The notes under the pieces were generated by a model. The model saw only the letters and a list, made by a program, of their open reading frames with translations, searched no databases and was not told the DNA's origin. A DNA stretch of 32,573 nt from an uncultured bacterium (lineage in GTDB: Bacteria > Pseudomonadota > Gammaproteobacteria > Burkholderiales > CAIKXV01). A program made the position numbers and the translations under genes. The first letter of the stretch is position 1, and every line of letters starts with the position of its first letter. Positions 17,078 through 24,798 of this stretch are shown one piece after another. Location: the NCBI GenBank assembly GCA_903873475.1, contig CAIQON010000297.1, positions 1-32,573 on the forward strand, read 5' to 3'.

Positions 17078-18334
17078 ATGCATCCATTCTCCCTGCTGTT
17101 CCTTGTCGCGCTGGTCGCCGCTACCGCTGCGAGGGTGTGGCTCTCGCTGCGCCACATGCAGCATGTAGGTGCCCATCGTGACGAGGTCCCGGCGGCATTC
17201 GCCGCCGAGATCCCGGCGACCAGCCACCGCACCGCGGCCGACTACACCATCGCCAAGGGCCGCCTCGACCTGGTCGAGGTTCCGCTCGACGCACTGGTCG
17301 TGCTGCTGCTCACCTTCGGCGGCGGCCTCGCCTGGCTCGACGGGATGCTTCGGACGCAACTCGGCGACGGGCTCCTGCAGGGGGTCGCGCTGATCGGCGC
17401 AGTGGTGTTCCTCACCAGCGCGGTATCGCTGCCCGCCAGCATCTACCGCACCTTCGTGATCGAACAACGGTTCGGCTTCAACAAGATGACGCCGGCGATG
17501 TTCATCGGCGACCTCGTTCGCAGCGCGCTGCTGGGCAGCGCGCTCGGGCTGCCGCTGCTGGCGGCGGTGCTGTGGCTGATGGGCGCGATGGGGCAGGCCT
17601 GGTGGCTGTATGTCTGGGCCGTCTGGGTCGGCTTCAACCTGCTGGTGCTGGCGGTCTATCCGACCTTCATCGCCCCGTTTTTCAACAAGTTCACCCCGCT
17701 GCAGGACAGCGCGCTCGAGGCACGCGTCAGGACGCTGCTCGAGCGTTGCGGCTTCCAGGCACAGGGGCTGTTCGTGATGGATGGCAGCCGGCGCAGCAGC
17801 CATGGCAATGCCTACTTCACCGGGCTCGGGCGCAGCAAGCGCATCGTCTTCTTCGATACGCTGCTGGCCCGCCTCACGCCCGAGGAAATCGAAGCCGTGC
17901 TTGCGCACGAGCTGGGCCACTTCAAGCTCCGCCATGTCGCCAAGCGCATCGCATGGACGTTCGCCGCCAGCCTGGTCTTCCTGGCGCTGCTGGCCTGGCT
18001 CGCGGCAGAGCCCTGGTTCTACGCATCGCTGGGCGTCGATCGGCCATCGACCGCGATGGCACTCCTGCTGTTCTTCACCGTGCTGCCGTCGTTCACCTTC
18101 CTGCTCAGCCCGCTGCTCGCGTGGTACTCGCGGCGCCACGAATTCGAAGCCGACCACTATGCGTCCCGGCATGCCAGCGCACCTGACCTGGTACGGGCGC
18201 TGGTGAAGCTCTACAAGGACAACGCGTCCACGCTCACGCCCGACCCGGTGCACTCCATGTTCTACGACTCGCACCCGCCGGCATCGATCCGCATCGCGCG
18301 TCTGCAGGCATCGGCTCACCAGGGTGCCTCATGA
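17078..18334 (+). CDS. M48 family integral membrane metalloprotease (Ste24/CAAX protease 1-like)
   Basis: A 418-residue inner-membrane zinc protease. Hydrophobic helices lie at about 4-22, 66-90, 100-120, 145-170, 175-197, 291-312 and 326-350. The zinc site is AHELGHFKLRH (His277, Glu278, His281) with a third ligand in RRHEFEADHYA (Glu355). The KMTPAMFIGD and HGNAYFTGLGRSKRIVFFDTLL segments are characteristic of Ste24-like proteins rather than the shorter HtpX. In bacteria the role is probably membrane protein quality control, since CAAX prenylation is absent. The open frame reaches back to 16841, but this would overlap orn, and the N-terminal TM helix starts right after the ATG at 17078. Its TGA overlaps the next ATG (ATGA, 18331-18334). 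Confidence 0.92.
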   Translation: MHPFSLLFLVALVAATAARVWLSLRHMQHVGAHRDEVPAAFAAEIPATSHRTAADYTIAKGRLDLVEVPLDALVVLLLTFGGGLAWLDGMLRTQLGDGLLQGVALIGAVVFLTSAVSLPASIYRTFVIEQRFGFNKMTPAMFIGDLVRSALLGSALGLPLLAAVLWLMGAMGQAWWLYVWAVWVGFNLLVLAVYPTFIAPFFNKFTPLQDSALEARVRTLLERCGFQAQGLFVMDGSRRSSHGNAYFTGLGRSKRIVFFDTLLARLTPEEIEAVLAHELGHFKLRHVAKRIAWTFAASLVFLALLAWLAAEPWFYASLGVDRPSTAMALLLFFTVLPSFTFLLSPLLAWYSRRHEFEADHYASRHASAPDLVRALVKLYKDNASTLTPDPVHSMFYDSHPPASIRIARLQASAHQGAS

Positions 18335-18705
18335 CATCACCGGTCTTGCCCGCCACGGCTTGCGTGACGGCACCTGCAGTACCGCTGGTTCAGCGCCACT
18401 GCAGGCCGCTGGGTCCGGAGTCGGCGCTCGACGCGTCCACGGTGGAGGGACTGCTGCGGCAATTGCCCGGGTGGCGGGTCGAGGGCGGCTTTCTCGACCG
18501 CATCTACACGTTCGCCGACCACTGGGAGACGATGGCCTTCGTCAATGCGACGGCGTGGGTGACCCATCGGGAAGACCACCACCCTGAGCTTGCGATCGGA
18601 TACGACCGCTGCCACGTGCGTTTCACCACGCATTCGGCCGGCGGACTTTCCGAGAACGACTTCATCTGCGCCGCGAAGTTCGACGCACTGCTCGCGCTGT
18701 GCTGA
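18331..18705 (+). CDS. phhB: Pterin-4a-carbinolamine dehydratase
   Basis: Dehydrates 4a-hydroxytetrahydrobiopterin formed by aromatic amino acid hydroxylases, regenerating the pterin cofactor. The 124-residue protein has the family signature: HREDHHPELAIGYDRCHVRF (active-site His83-His84-Pro-Glu) followed by THSAGGLSENDFICAAKFD. About 25 extra N-terminal residues precede the usual domain start. ATG overlaps the M48 stop by 4 bp, which supports the start and co-transcription. No phenylalanine hydroxylase gene is in the window, so the partner must be elsewhere, or the protein may serve another pterin-related role. Confidence 0.93.
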   Translation: MTSPVLPATACVTAPAVPLVQRHCRPLGPESALDASTVEGLLRQLPGWRVEGGFLDRIYTFADHWETMAFVNATAWVTHREDHHPELAIGYDRCHVRFTTHSAGGLSENDFICAAKFDALLALC

Positions 18706-18759
18706 CGGCGGACAGGCCGCCGCCGGCATCGCGGATGCCCGGGCCACGGGACAGCACCC

Positions 18760-19773
18760 TTGGCTGAGCGCCGGCCGAAGGGCTATACCTCGGGCCATAC
18801 CTCGGGCCATACCCCGGGCCGTGGACCAGCCCGGCCGCGGGTGCCTGCGGCCGCGGTACAGCGCGGCCGAGTGGTCGCGGCCTTCGGCCGCAAGGTGGAG
18901 GTACTCGTCGACGGCAGCGGCGAGCGGGTGAAGTGCGCCGCGCACGGTCGCCGCATGGAAGCCGTATGCGGCGACCGTGTCGAGATCAGCCGAGCCGCGG
19001 AGGGCCACGACGCATCGCAGGGAATGATCGAATCGATCGATGTCCGCTCGAGCGTGCTGTTCCGGCGCGACGCGATGCGCGAGAAGGTGATCGCCGCGAA
19101 CGTCACGCTGGTCGCATACGTGGTGGCCGGGGAACCCCCGTTCTCGGACGAGTTGCTGTCGCGCTGCCTGATCGCCGCGAACGCCGCCGGCATAGACGCA
19201 CTGATCGTGCTGAACAAGACCGACCTGGCGGCCTCCACTGCCGTCGCCCGTGCACAACTCGCGCCGTTCATGGCCCTGGGCTATCCGGTCGTCGATGTCG
19301 CGGCGAAACACGATGTCGCCGCGCTGCGCGCGCGCCTCGCCGGCCATGAGGCACTGCTGATCGGCCAATCGGGCATGGGCAAGTCGACGCTGGTGAATGC
19401 ACTCGTCCCGACCGCCGGCGCCCGTACCGGTGAGATCTCCAGCGCGCTGGACGCCGGCCGCCACACCACGACCGCGAGCCGCCTGTACGCGCTGGAACAG
19501 CCGGGAACGGTGATCGACTCGCCAGGCCTGCAGGCGTTCGGCCTGGCGCATGTACGCACGGACCGGCTTGCAGCCGCCTTTCCGGAGTTCGCACCGCTGA
19601 TCGGGTTGTGCCGATTCGCCAACTGCCGGCACCAGTCGGAACCCGGCTGCGCGGTGCGTGCAGCGTTCGCACGCGGCGCCATCGATCCGCGCCGGATGCG
19701 CATCTTCGACACGTTGCTGGAGGAAGGGGAATACACCGCCCGCCGTGCGTTGCACGGAGGCGGCCCGGCCTAG
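18760..19773 (+). CDS. rsgA: Small-subunit ribosome biogenesis GTPase
   Basis: Circularly permuted GTPase that acts in late 30S subunit assembly. Order in the 337-residue protein: N-terminal OB-fold (about 33-100); G4 motif NKTD at 152-155; P-loop GQSGMGKST at 202-210; G3 DSPG at 253-256; then a zinc-binding C-terminal domain with Cys284, Cys289, His291 and Cys297 in LCRFANCRHQSEPGC. The start is TTG at 18760, 54 bp after phhB; no ATG precedes the OB domain. The first 30 residues are a basic, Gly/Pro-rich tail containing three tetrapeptide repeats coded by a 12-bp tandem repeat, and could be dispensable. Its TAG stop shares the CTAG tetramer with the stop of the opposing methyltransferase. 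Confidence 0.95.
   Translation: MAERRPKGYTSGHTSGHTPGRGPARPRVPAAAVQRGRVVAAFGRKVEVLVDGSGERVKCAAHGRRMEAVCGDRVEISRAAEGHDASQGMIESIDVRSSVLFRRDAMREKVIAANVTLVAYVVAGEPPFSDELLSRCLIAANAAGIDALIVLNKTDLAASTAVARAQLAPFMALGYPVVDVAAKHDVAALRARLAGHEALLIGQSGMGKSTLVNALVPTAGARTGEISSALDAGRHTTTASRLYALEQPGTVIDSPGLQAFGLAHVRTDRLAAAFPEFAPLIGLCRFANCRHQSEPGCAVRAAFARGAIDPRRMRIFDTLLEEGEYTARRALHGGGPA
18783..18818 (+). repeat. 12-bp tandem repeat, three copies, in rsgA N-terminus
   Basis: Three head-to-tail copies of a 12-bp unit of form C(T/C)ATACC(T/C)CGGG (18783-18794, 18795-18806, 18807-18818), with one or two substitutions between copies. The unit is a multiple of three and codes YTSG-HTSG-HTPG, so copy-number change would keep the frame. 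It lies in the disordered leader of rsgA. Confidence 0.85.
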
Positions 19774-20804
19774 AAGGCTCGCTGGCCAGCGACCGGCGCC
19801 TGCCAGCCGTCGCACAACCGGTCGAGCATGGCACGCGGATCGGACGGCAGGCGCTGCAGCGCCACGGTCTCGCCGATACGGCCGGCGATGCGCCGCAGCG
19901 CCCGTGTGGCCGGCTGCAGGGTTGCGCGATGGCGCCACGGCGTATGGCCCGAGCGCACCTGCCAGACGCGCGCCGCGTTGCTCGGCATCGACAGCGCGCT
20001 GGCCGTGGCCAGGGCAACCAGCGGCGCATCTGCGACGGGCCGGCGCAGCGTGATGCTGAGGTTGCCCTGATCATCCGAGAACCAGCAGGCGACCGGCGCC
20101 AGGCCCACCTTCTGTCCCATGCGTTCCAGCGCCGGTGCGTTGAAGTTGTAGAGGTGGGCGGCGTGGAACAGGTGCCCGGGCGCCTGGCAGGTCGCCTCGA
20201 CGTTCGGGACCTCGACCACCGCCAGACCGCCGGGCGCGAGCCAGGCCGCGACCTGCGCGAGCGCGGCACCCGGATCGCGCAGGTGCTCCAGCACGTGGAA
20301 CATCGTGATCAGGTCGAACGAGCCCCCGGCGGGTGCCGCATCGTGCAGCGACGATACGACCAGATCGAGCCCGAACGCCTGGCGGGCATGTGCGGCATAT
20401 CCCTCGTTGGGTTCGATGCCGGTGACGGCAAGGCCGGTGGTGCGCCCGAGCAGGTAGGCGAACTCACCGCCACCGGCGCCGATGTCGAGCGCGCGCCCGC
20501 CGAGGGGCGACTGCGCGGACACCGCCGGCAACCGCGAGAGCCGGTCGAGGGCGACCCGTCCGGCACGCAGGATATGGCGGCGCGACGGCGCGCTCTGGCG
20601 CTTGTAGTCGATGCGGTAGTGCTCCCGGTAATACTGGTCGAGCATGGCCGTGTCGGGTATCGGGTCGCAGCGAACCAGGCCACAACCGGTACACATCACG
20701 GTGCGCAGCGGGCGGCGATCGCGATCGCGCATCGACACGATGCGTGCATCGGTGCACCCGCAGAGGTTGCAGGATTGGCGGGCGGCAGGCATTGAAGCAT
20801 CCAT
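19770..20804 (-). CDS. SAM-dependent methyltransferase with N-terminal zinc finger
   Basis: A 344-residue class I methyltransferase. N-terminal zinc-binding module: Cys12 and Cys15 in CNLCG, Cys38 and Cys41 in CTGCGLVRCDP. Rossmann domain: SAM motif I ALDIGAGGGEF at 105-115, then GIEPNEGYAAHAR, FDLITMFHVLEHLRDP and a PGGLAVVEVPN strand. This architecture matches the Methyltransf_13/Methyltransf_23 group, which includes sugar C-methyltransferases of surface polysaccharide or antibiotic pathways, but no sugar genes are nearby, so the substrate is unknown. The open frame extends to 21029; the ATG at 20804 was chosen because AGGA precedes it at about 9 bases and the zinc finger follows at once. 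It is convergent with rsgA, stop codons sharing CTAG, and divergent from the secreted-protein gene. Confidence 0.85.
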   Translation of the reverse strand: MDASMPAARQSCNLCGCTDARIVSMRDRDRRPLRTVMCTGCGLVRCDPIPDTAMLDQYYREHYRIDYKRQSAPSRRHILRAGRVALDRLSRLPAVSAQSPLGGRALDIGAGGGEFAYLLGRTTGLAVTGIEPNEGYAAHARQAFGLDLVVSSLHDAAPAGGSFDLITMFHVLEHLRDPGAALAQVAAWLAPGGLAVVEVPNVEATCQAPGHLFHAAHLYNFNAPALERMGQKVGLAPVACWFSDDQGNLSITLRRPVADAPLVALATASALSMPSNAARVWQVRSGHTPWRHRATLQPATRALRRIAGRIGETVALQRLPSDPRAMLDRLCDGWQAPVAGQRAF

Positions 20805-21097
20805 CGGGGGGTCCTGGTGGTCGATCACGATCGGTGGCGATTGGGGTACGGATGTGGTCGGATCGACGCGCTGTCCGGCCGCCATCGGCACCAGCCTGGC
20901 GGCCTCGGCGGGCGACTCGGTGCTGCACGCGGTACCGAACGGAAACGATGCCGCGATCGGCATCGACAGGCGGGGCATCCGTCGTACCGGTCGGCGCACA
21001 TTGTCACATGCACAGACAGAATCCCACATTCAGACCCCGGTGGCTGCGGGAAGTTCCCGGCCCAGCGATCCACAGGGCTCTGCGGTATCCTCGCCGG
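20805..21097. other. Divergent intergenic region, nothing clear
   Basis: These 293 bp separate the methyltransferase (-) and the secreted protein (+). TATCCT at 21086-21091 is a possible -10 only 7 bp before the secreted-protein ATG and has no good -35. The region is open in several frames, but none has a recognisable product. It should hold both promoters, yet I cannot place them. Confidence 0.4.
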
Positions 21098-21799
21098 ATG
21101 TTACGGATACCCGCCCGCAGACTGTCCGCAATGGCAATGCTTGTGCTGCCGGCGATGCTCTTCCCGGGGGTGCCGGGACGCGTGGCGATCGCGGCGGCAC
21201 CGGTCGCGGCCGACGAATCCGCCGTCTCCACCGGGTCGTGGTTCTGCAGTCGCTACGCGCAGGCAGCGGCCGCGGGCGGCGGCGGTCCCGCCGCCGACGC
21301 GATGTCAGCCGTCAGGTCGTTTGCAAGCGGGTATGTGTACGGTGTTTCAGATGCGGTCGGGAAGCCTTTCCCGGAAACGGCAGGCAACGGGCGGCGCATC
21401 ACCGAACTGATGGGCAGCAGTTGCAGCCAGGACCCGGCACGGGCCGTGCGGGATGCGTCTCTGCTGGCAGGACGTGCGATGCTCGAAGACGCCCGGTCGG
21501 CCGAAGGCAACTCGGCACCAGATGCGACCGGCATGCTCGCCTGCAGCGCCTACCTGGATGCGAGCGGTAACGCGCAGGCCACCGCCCGGATGCGTGCAGA
21601 GGTGCGCGCCGAGGTGCACGAATGGGCAGACGGCTACATCCATGCGCGCTTCGAACGTGCCGGACGCGGGCTGATCCCGACGGCCAGGAACAAGGCGCTG
21701 ATGCTCGACCGGTTCGCTGCGGCGTGCGCGGCAAACCCCGCGGCAACGGTGCGCGAGGCCGCGCGCAGCGTCGCAGGCGCTACGATACCGCCCCGATGA
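21098..21799 (+). CDS. Secreted protein with two tandem Cys-paired helical repeats (HdeA/Rap1a-like pattern)
   Basis: A 233-residue protein of unknown function. A signal peptide covers about residues 1-33 (Arg-rich start, hydrophobic core, AAA near the cleavage site). The mature part is an internal duplication: half one has Cys50-Ser-x-Tyr, Gly78-Tyr79 and Cys109; half two has Cys149-Ser-x-Tyr, Gly179-Tyr180 and Cys210. The Tyr-to-Cys spacing is 30 residues in both halves, and each last Cys is followed by a similar stretch (CSQDPARAVRDA against CAANPAATVREA). Each half could form one disulfide in the periplasm. The W-x-C...GY...C pattern recalls small HdeA or Rap1a immunity domains, but this is inference by pattern only. 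No T6SS genes are nearby. The ATG at 21098 directly precedes the signal peptide. Confidence 0.75.
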   Translation: MLRIPARRLSAMAMLVLPAMLFPGVPGRVAIAAAPVAADESAVSTGSWFCSRYAQAAAAGGGGPAADAMSAVRSFASGYVYGVSDAVGKPFPETAGNGRRITELMGSSCSQDPARAVRDASLLAGRAMLEDARSAEGNSAPDATGMLACSAYLDASGNAQATARMRAEVRAEVHEWADGYIHARFERAGRGLIPTARNKALMLDRFAAACAANPAATVREAARSVAGATIPPR

Positions 21800-21841
21800 C
21801 CCATACCCCTCTTTCAACCGCTGAAACGCGAGGAAACCACG

Positions 21842-22246
21842 ATGGCTGAACGCCCTGAAGACAGGATGCCCGACCCGGTGATGGACCCGTCGGCGCTTTG
21901 CCGCGAAGAGATCTATACCGACGGCAAGGTCGGCACCCTGCGCTGCATGGTGCCGGTGAAGGTCGATGGCAGCACCGACACGTCACGCCCGATGCGCTTC
22001 GTCGGCGAAGCGCAGATCCTCACGCCGGCCGGCGCGCTGCCGCTGTCGTTCGAAGTCGACGGCGACACCCTGGCCGACGCCGTACAGAACTACGCCGCAG
22101 CCGCCAAGGAGGGCATCGAACGCGCGGTGCGGGAGATCCAGGAGATGCGCCGCCAGCAGGCGTCCGGGCTGGTGATCCCCAAGGGGCCGATCGGCCCCGG
22201 CGGACTGCCTGGCGGCATGGGCGGCGGCAAGATCCAGATGCCCTGA
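21842..22246 (+). CDS. Small cytoplasmic protein of unknown function, Gly-rich C-terminus
   Basis: A 134-residue protein with no signal peptide or TM helix. The body (about 18-75) looks like a beta-rich domain (YREEIYTD-like opening, RCMVPVKVDGS, FVGEAQILTPAGALPLSFEVDG), then an amphipathic helix (about 76-108, LADAVQNYAAAAKEGIERAVRE), and a flexible Gly/Pro tail ending GGKIQMP. I recall similar uncharacterised proteins in betaproteobacteria but cannot name a family. Translation is well supported: GAGGA at 21830-21834 lies 7 bases before the ATG. It sits 42 bp downstream of the secreted-protein gene and may share its transcript, which ends at the hairpin just beyond. Confidence 0.8.
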   Translation: MAERPEDRMPDPVMDPSALCREEIYTDGKVGTLRCMVPVKVDGSTDTSRPMRFVGEAQILTPAGALPLSFEVDGDTLADAVQNYAAAAKEGIERAVREIQEMRRQQASGLVIPKGPIGPGGLPGGMGGGKIQMP

Positions 22247-22265
22247 TGTCCTGATGTCCTGCAGC

Positions 22266-22299
22266 CTGCACGGGCCTGCGCATCCCCAGGCCCGTGCAG
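22266..22299. terminator. Perfect 13-bp stem hairpin between convergent genes
   Basis: CTGCACGGGCCTG (22266-22278) and CAGGCCCGTGCAG (22287-22299) pair without mismatch around an 8-base loop. It lies between the stop of the 134-residue protein (+) and the stop of panC (-), so it probably ends both transcripts. Neither side has a T-run, so it is not a classic intrinsic terminator and may need Rho or serve as a 3' end stabiliser. Confidence 0.75.
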
Positions 22300-22302
22300 C
22301 GA

Positions 22303-23136
22303 TCAGCCAGGAATATCGAGTTCCAGGTTGTCGATCAGCCGCGTGCGCCCCAGGCGGGCCGCCGCGAGCACCACCAGACGGCGATCTTCCGGCGTCGGCG
22401 ACTGCAGGTCGTGCTGGCGCCTCACCGCGACATAGTCCGGCTTCCAGCCGCGCGCGCCGAGCGCCTGCATCGCATCGCGCTCGACCATGCCGTGCAGGTC
22501 GCCCGAGAGCACCGCATCGCGTGCCCGCTGCAGGATCGAATACAGCTGCGGGGCCTCCGCCCGCTCGGTCGGACTCAGGTAGGAGTTGCGCGACGACAGC
22601 GCGAGGCCGTCCGACGCACGCACCGTCTCGGCCGGGATGATCTCGATCGGCAGCGCGAGCTGGCGCACCATGTCGCGCAGTACCAGGTACTGCTGGTAGT
22701 CCTTCTTGCCGAACAGCGCGGCATGCGGCCGTACCATGTTGAACAGCTTCAGCACGACGGTCGCGACGCCGCGGAAATGTCCGGGCCTGATCGCGCCGTC
22801 GAGCACGTGCTGGATATCCGACGGCTCGACCACGAAGGTCTGCGGCTCCGGGTAGATCTCGCGCTCGTCGGGGACGAACACGACGTTGGCGCCAGCCTCG
22901 CGGCACTTGTCGCAGTCGGACTCCAGCGTGCGCGGATAGCGGTCGAAGTCTTCCCGAGGGCCGAACTGCAGCCGGTTCACGAAGATGCTCACCACCGTGC
23001 AGGCCGCGCGCGGCTTGGCCAGGCGCACCAGCTGTATGTGTCCCTCGTGCAGATTGCCCATCGTCGGCACGAACACATTGTTCGGTTCGCGCTGCAGCCG
23101 CTCGCGCAGCGCGTCTACCGAATGAATCACGTCCAT
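22303..23136 (-). CDS. panC: Pantothenate synthetase
   Basis: ATP-dependent condensation of pantoate with beta-alanine, the last step of pantothenate (coenzyme A precursor) synthesis, cytoplasmic. The 277-residue length is typical. Motifs: [10 protein letters not shown] (residues 24-33, nucleotide-binding HxGH), [38 protein letters not shown] and [20 protein letters not shown] and the Arg in FVNRLQFG, where many bacteria have Pro, agree with betaproteobacterial PanC as I recall it, so they are lineage marks, not defects. The frame is open far upstream into panB, but the ATG at 23136 matches the family N-terminus ([11 protein letters not shown]). It is 23 bp downstream of panB, in the same operon. 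Confidence 0.96.
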   Translation of the reverse strand: MDVIHSVDALRERLQREPNNVFVPTMGNLHEGHIQLVRLAKPRAACTVVSIFVNRLQFGPREDFDRYPRTLESDCDKCREAGANVVFVPDEREIYPEPQTFVVEPSDIQHVLDGAIRPGHFRGVATVVLKLFNMVRPHAALFGKKDYQQYLVLRDMVRQLALPIEIIPAETVRASDGLALSSRNSYLSPTERAEAPQLYSILQRARDAVLSGDLHGMVERDAMQALGARGWKPDYVAVRRQHDLQSPTPEDRRLVVLAAARLGRTRLIDNLELDIPG

Positions 23137-23159
23137 CGCAAGACCTGCCCGGTGATTGT

Positions 23160-23987
23160 CTAGAAGGAATGCTCGCCCGCGGGGAAGGTCCCCGCCTTCA
23201 CTTCGGCCACGTATGCCGCCACGGCCGCCTCGATGCCGGCGCTGCCCGCCATGAAGTTCTTGACGAAGCGCGCCTTCTTCCCGGGGAAAACGTCGAGCAT
23301 GTCGTGCAGCACGAGCACCTGGCCGGAACAGCCCGCTCCGGCACCGATGCCGATGGTCGGGACGCTCGCCGCGGCGGTGAGTTCGGCCGCCAGCGCCGCC
23401 GGGATCGCCTCGAACAGCAGCATGCCCGCGCCGGCAGCCTCGAGCCGGGCCGCTTCGTCGCGCAGCCGCAGCGCGGCCGCATCGGTGCGGCCCTGCACTC
23501 GATAACCGCCCAGCTGGTGCACCGATTGCGGCGTAAGGCCGATGTGCGCGCACACCGGCACGCCGCGCTCGACCAGGAAGGACACGGTGTCGACCATTGC
23601 GACCCCGCCTTCGATCTTCACCATCTGGGCGCCGGCCGCCATCAGCAGCGCCGCGTTCTCGAAGGCCTGCTGCGGGCTGACCTGGAAGCTGCCGAACGGC
23701 ATGTCCGCGACCACGAAGGCACGGCGAGCGGCTCGGGCCACGCATTCGGTGTGGTAGATCATGTCGCGCATCGACACGGCGAGCGTGGAGTCGCGGCCCT
23801 GGATCACCATGCCGAGCGAATCGCCGACGAGGATGGTCTCGACGCCAGCGCGTTCCAGCAACGCGGTGAAACTGGCGTCGTAGCTGGTCAGCATCGCGAT
23901 CCGGTCTCCGGCCTGCGCCATCTTCTGCAACGTGTGCAGCGTGACGCGGGCGAGTCGTGGTGTATCGGCGGCGTTTCCGTAGGTCAT
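23160..23987 (-). CDS. panB: Ketopantoate hydroxymethyltransferase
   Basis: Transfers a hydroxymethyl group from methylene-tetrahydrofolate to alpha-ketoisovalerate, the first committed step of pantothenate synthesis. The 275-residue (beta-alpha)8 barrel has [19 protein letters not shown] (metal-binding Asp56), [41 protein letters not shown] and [15 protein letters not shown], all expected in PanB. Followed by panC after 23 bp. Its folate cofactor links it to folK in the same gene run. The ATG at 23987 gives a typical N-terminus. A 144-bp spacer with small hairpins separates it from the deoxynucleoside kinase gene upstream. Confidence 0.97.
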   Translation of the reverse strand: MTYGNAADTPRLARVTLHTLQKMAQAGDRIAMLTSYDASFTALLERAGVETILVGDSLGMVIQGRDSTLAVSMRDMIYHTECVARAARRAFVVADMPFGSFQVSPQQAFENAALLMAAGAQMVKIEGGVAMVDTVSFLVERGVPVCAHIGLTPQSVHQLGGYRVQGRTDAAALRLRDEAARLEAAGAGMLLFEAIPAALAAELTAAASVPTIGIGAGAGCSGQVLVLHDMLDVFPGKKARFVKNFMAGSAGIEAAVAAYVAEVKAGTFPAGEHSF

Positions 23988-24001
23988 CGCGCGGTCAGGA
24001 C

Positions 24002-24040
24002 CCTGTCGACAACAGGCAGTGGGGACGGGAGTATCGTCCC
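24002..24040. other. Two small hairpins in the kinase-panB spacer
   Basis: In the 144-bp gap 23988-24131, CCTGT/ACAGG (24002-24006 and 24012-24016) and GGGACG/CGTCCC (24022-24027 and 24035-24040) can form two adjacent stems just ahead of panB on the minus strand. They could attenuate read-through or lie in a panB leader. No promoter or known riboswitch is recognised. Confidence 0.25.
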
Positions 24041-24131
24041 GGCCGCGCGCGGATGCAAACGCCCCGGCCGTGCGGGCGGAACAGCGCCCGTCCCGGCATG
24101 CCGTGCGTGAATGCCACGCGATGTCGGGTCG

Positions 24132-24776
24132 TCATGCCCCGCCCCGGCTGATGAATTCGCGCGGGCCGCGCATGTCGTTGATACAGCGCAGCAGCAGTTC
24201 GAAATCGGCGGGCTCGTCGGCGAAGTTCAGGTTGTCGCTGTTGACGATCAGCACCGGTGCCGAATCGTACCGGTAGAAGAACTGGCTGTAGCTCGCGGCG
24301 AGCCGTTCCAGGTACTCCTCACCGATCCGCCGCTCCTTCCCGATACCGCGCCGGCGCACGCGCTCGACCAGGCGTTCGGTCGACGCCTGCAGGTAGATCA
24401 CGAGGTCGGGGGCGACGATCTCGGGCCTGACCTGGCCGTACACCTGCTGGTAGAGGCGGTACTCGTCATCGTCGAGCGTGAGCCGTGCGAACAACGGATC
24501 TTTCTCGAGCATGAAGTCGGCGACCGTCACCGAACCGAACAGGTCGCGCTGCGCCACCGCGCGCAACTGCCCGATGCGCTGGAACAGGAAGAAAAGCTGC
24601 GTCGGCAGCGCATGGCGCCGCGGGTCTTCGTAGAAACCGGCCAGGAACGGATTGTCGTCTGGCTTCTCGAACAGTTCCTGGCCACCGGTGCGCGCGACGA
24701 GCAGGCGCGCGAGGGTCGTCTTGCCGGCGCCGATGGGCCCTTCGACTACGATGTATCGGAAGCGCGGGGGAAGCAT
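24132..24776 (-). CDS. Deoxynucleoside kinase (dGK/dCK family)
   Basis: Phosphorylates deoxynucleosides with ATP for nucleotide salvage. The 214-residue protein has a P-loop GPIGAGKT (13-20), a lid-like ERVRRRGIGKERRI region, LYQQVYGQVRPEIVAPDLVIYLQ (Walker-B-like strand typical of dNK proteins) and YLERLAASYSQFFYRY. The substrate base cannot be told from the sequence. The open frame extends upstream into folK, but the ATG at 24776 has GAGAGG at 8 bases and places the P-loop at the normal position. It lies 22 bp after the folK stop. A dNK gene between folK and panB recurs in betaproteobacterial gene order as I know it. Confidence 0.9.
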   Translation of the reverse strand: MLPPRFRYIVVEGPIGAGKTTLARLLVARTGGQELFEKPDDNPFLAGFYEDPRRHALPTQLFFLFQRIGQLRAVAQRDLFGSVTVADFMLEKDPLFARLTLDDDEYRLYQQVYGQVRPEIVAPDLVIYLQASTERLVERVRRRGIGKERRIGEEYLERLAASYSQFFYRYDSAPVLIVNSDNLNFADEPADFELLLRCINDMRGPREFISRGGA

Positions 24777-24798
24777 CGCAGGGGCCTCTCGCGCAAGG

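Noticed and set aside
20744-21097. N-terminal extension of the secreted protein.
   Set aside because: It is Arg/Cys-rich with no pattern, overlaps the start of the methyltransferase on the other strand, and would bury the signal peptide.
23137-23745. Fusion of panC to an N-terminal extension.
   Set aside because: The extension is an out-of-frame reading of panB; PanC begins at the ATG at 23136.
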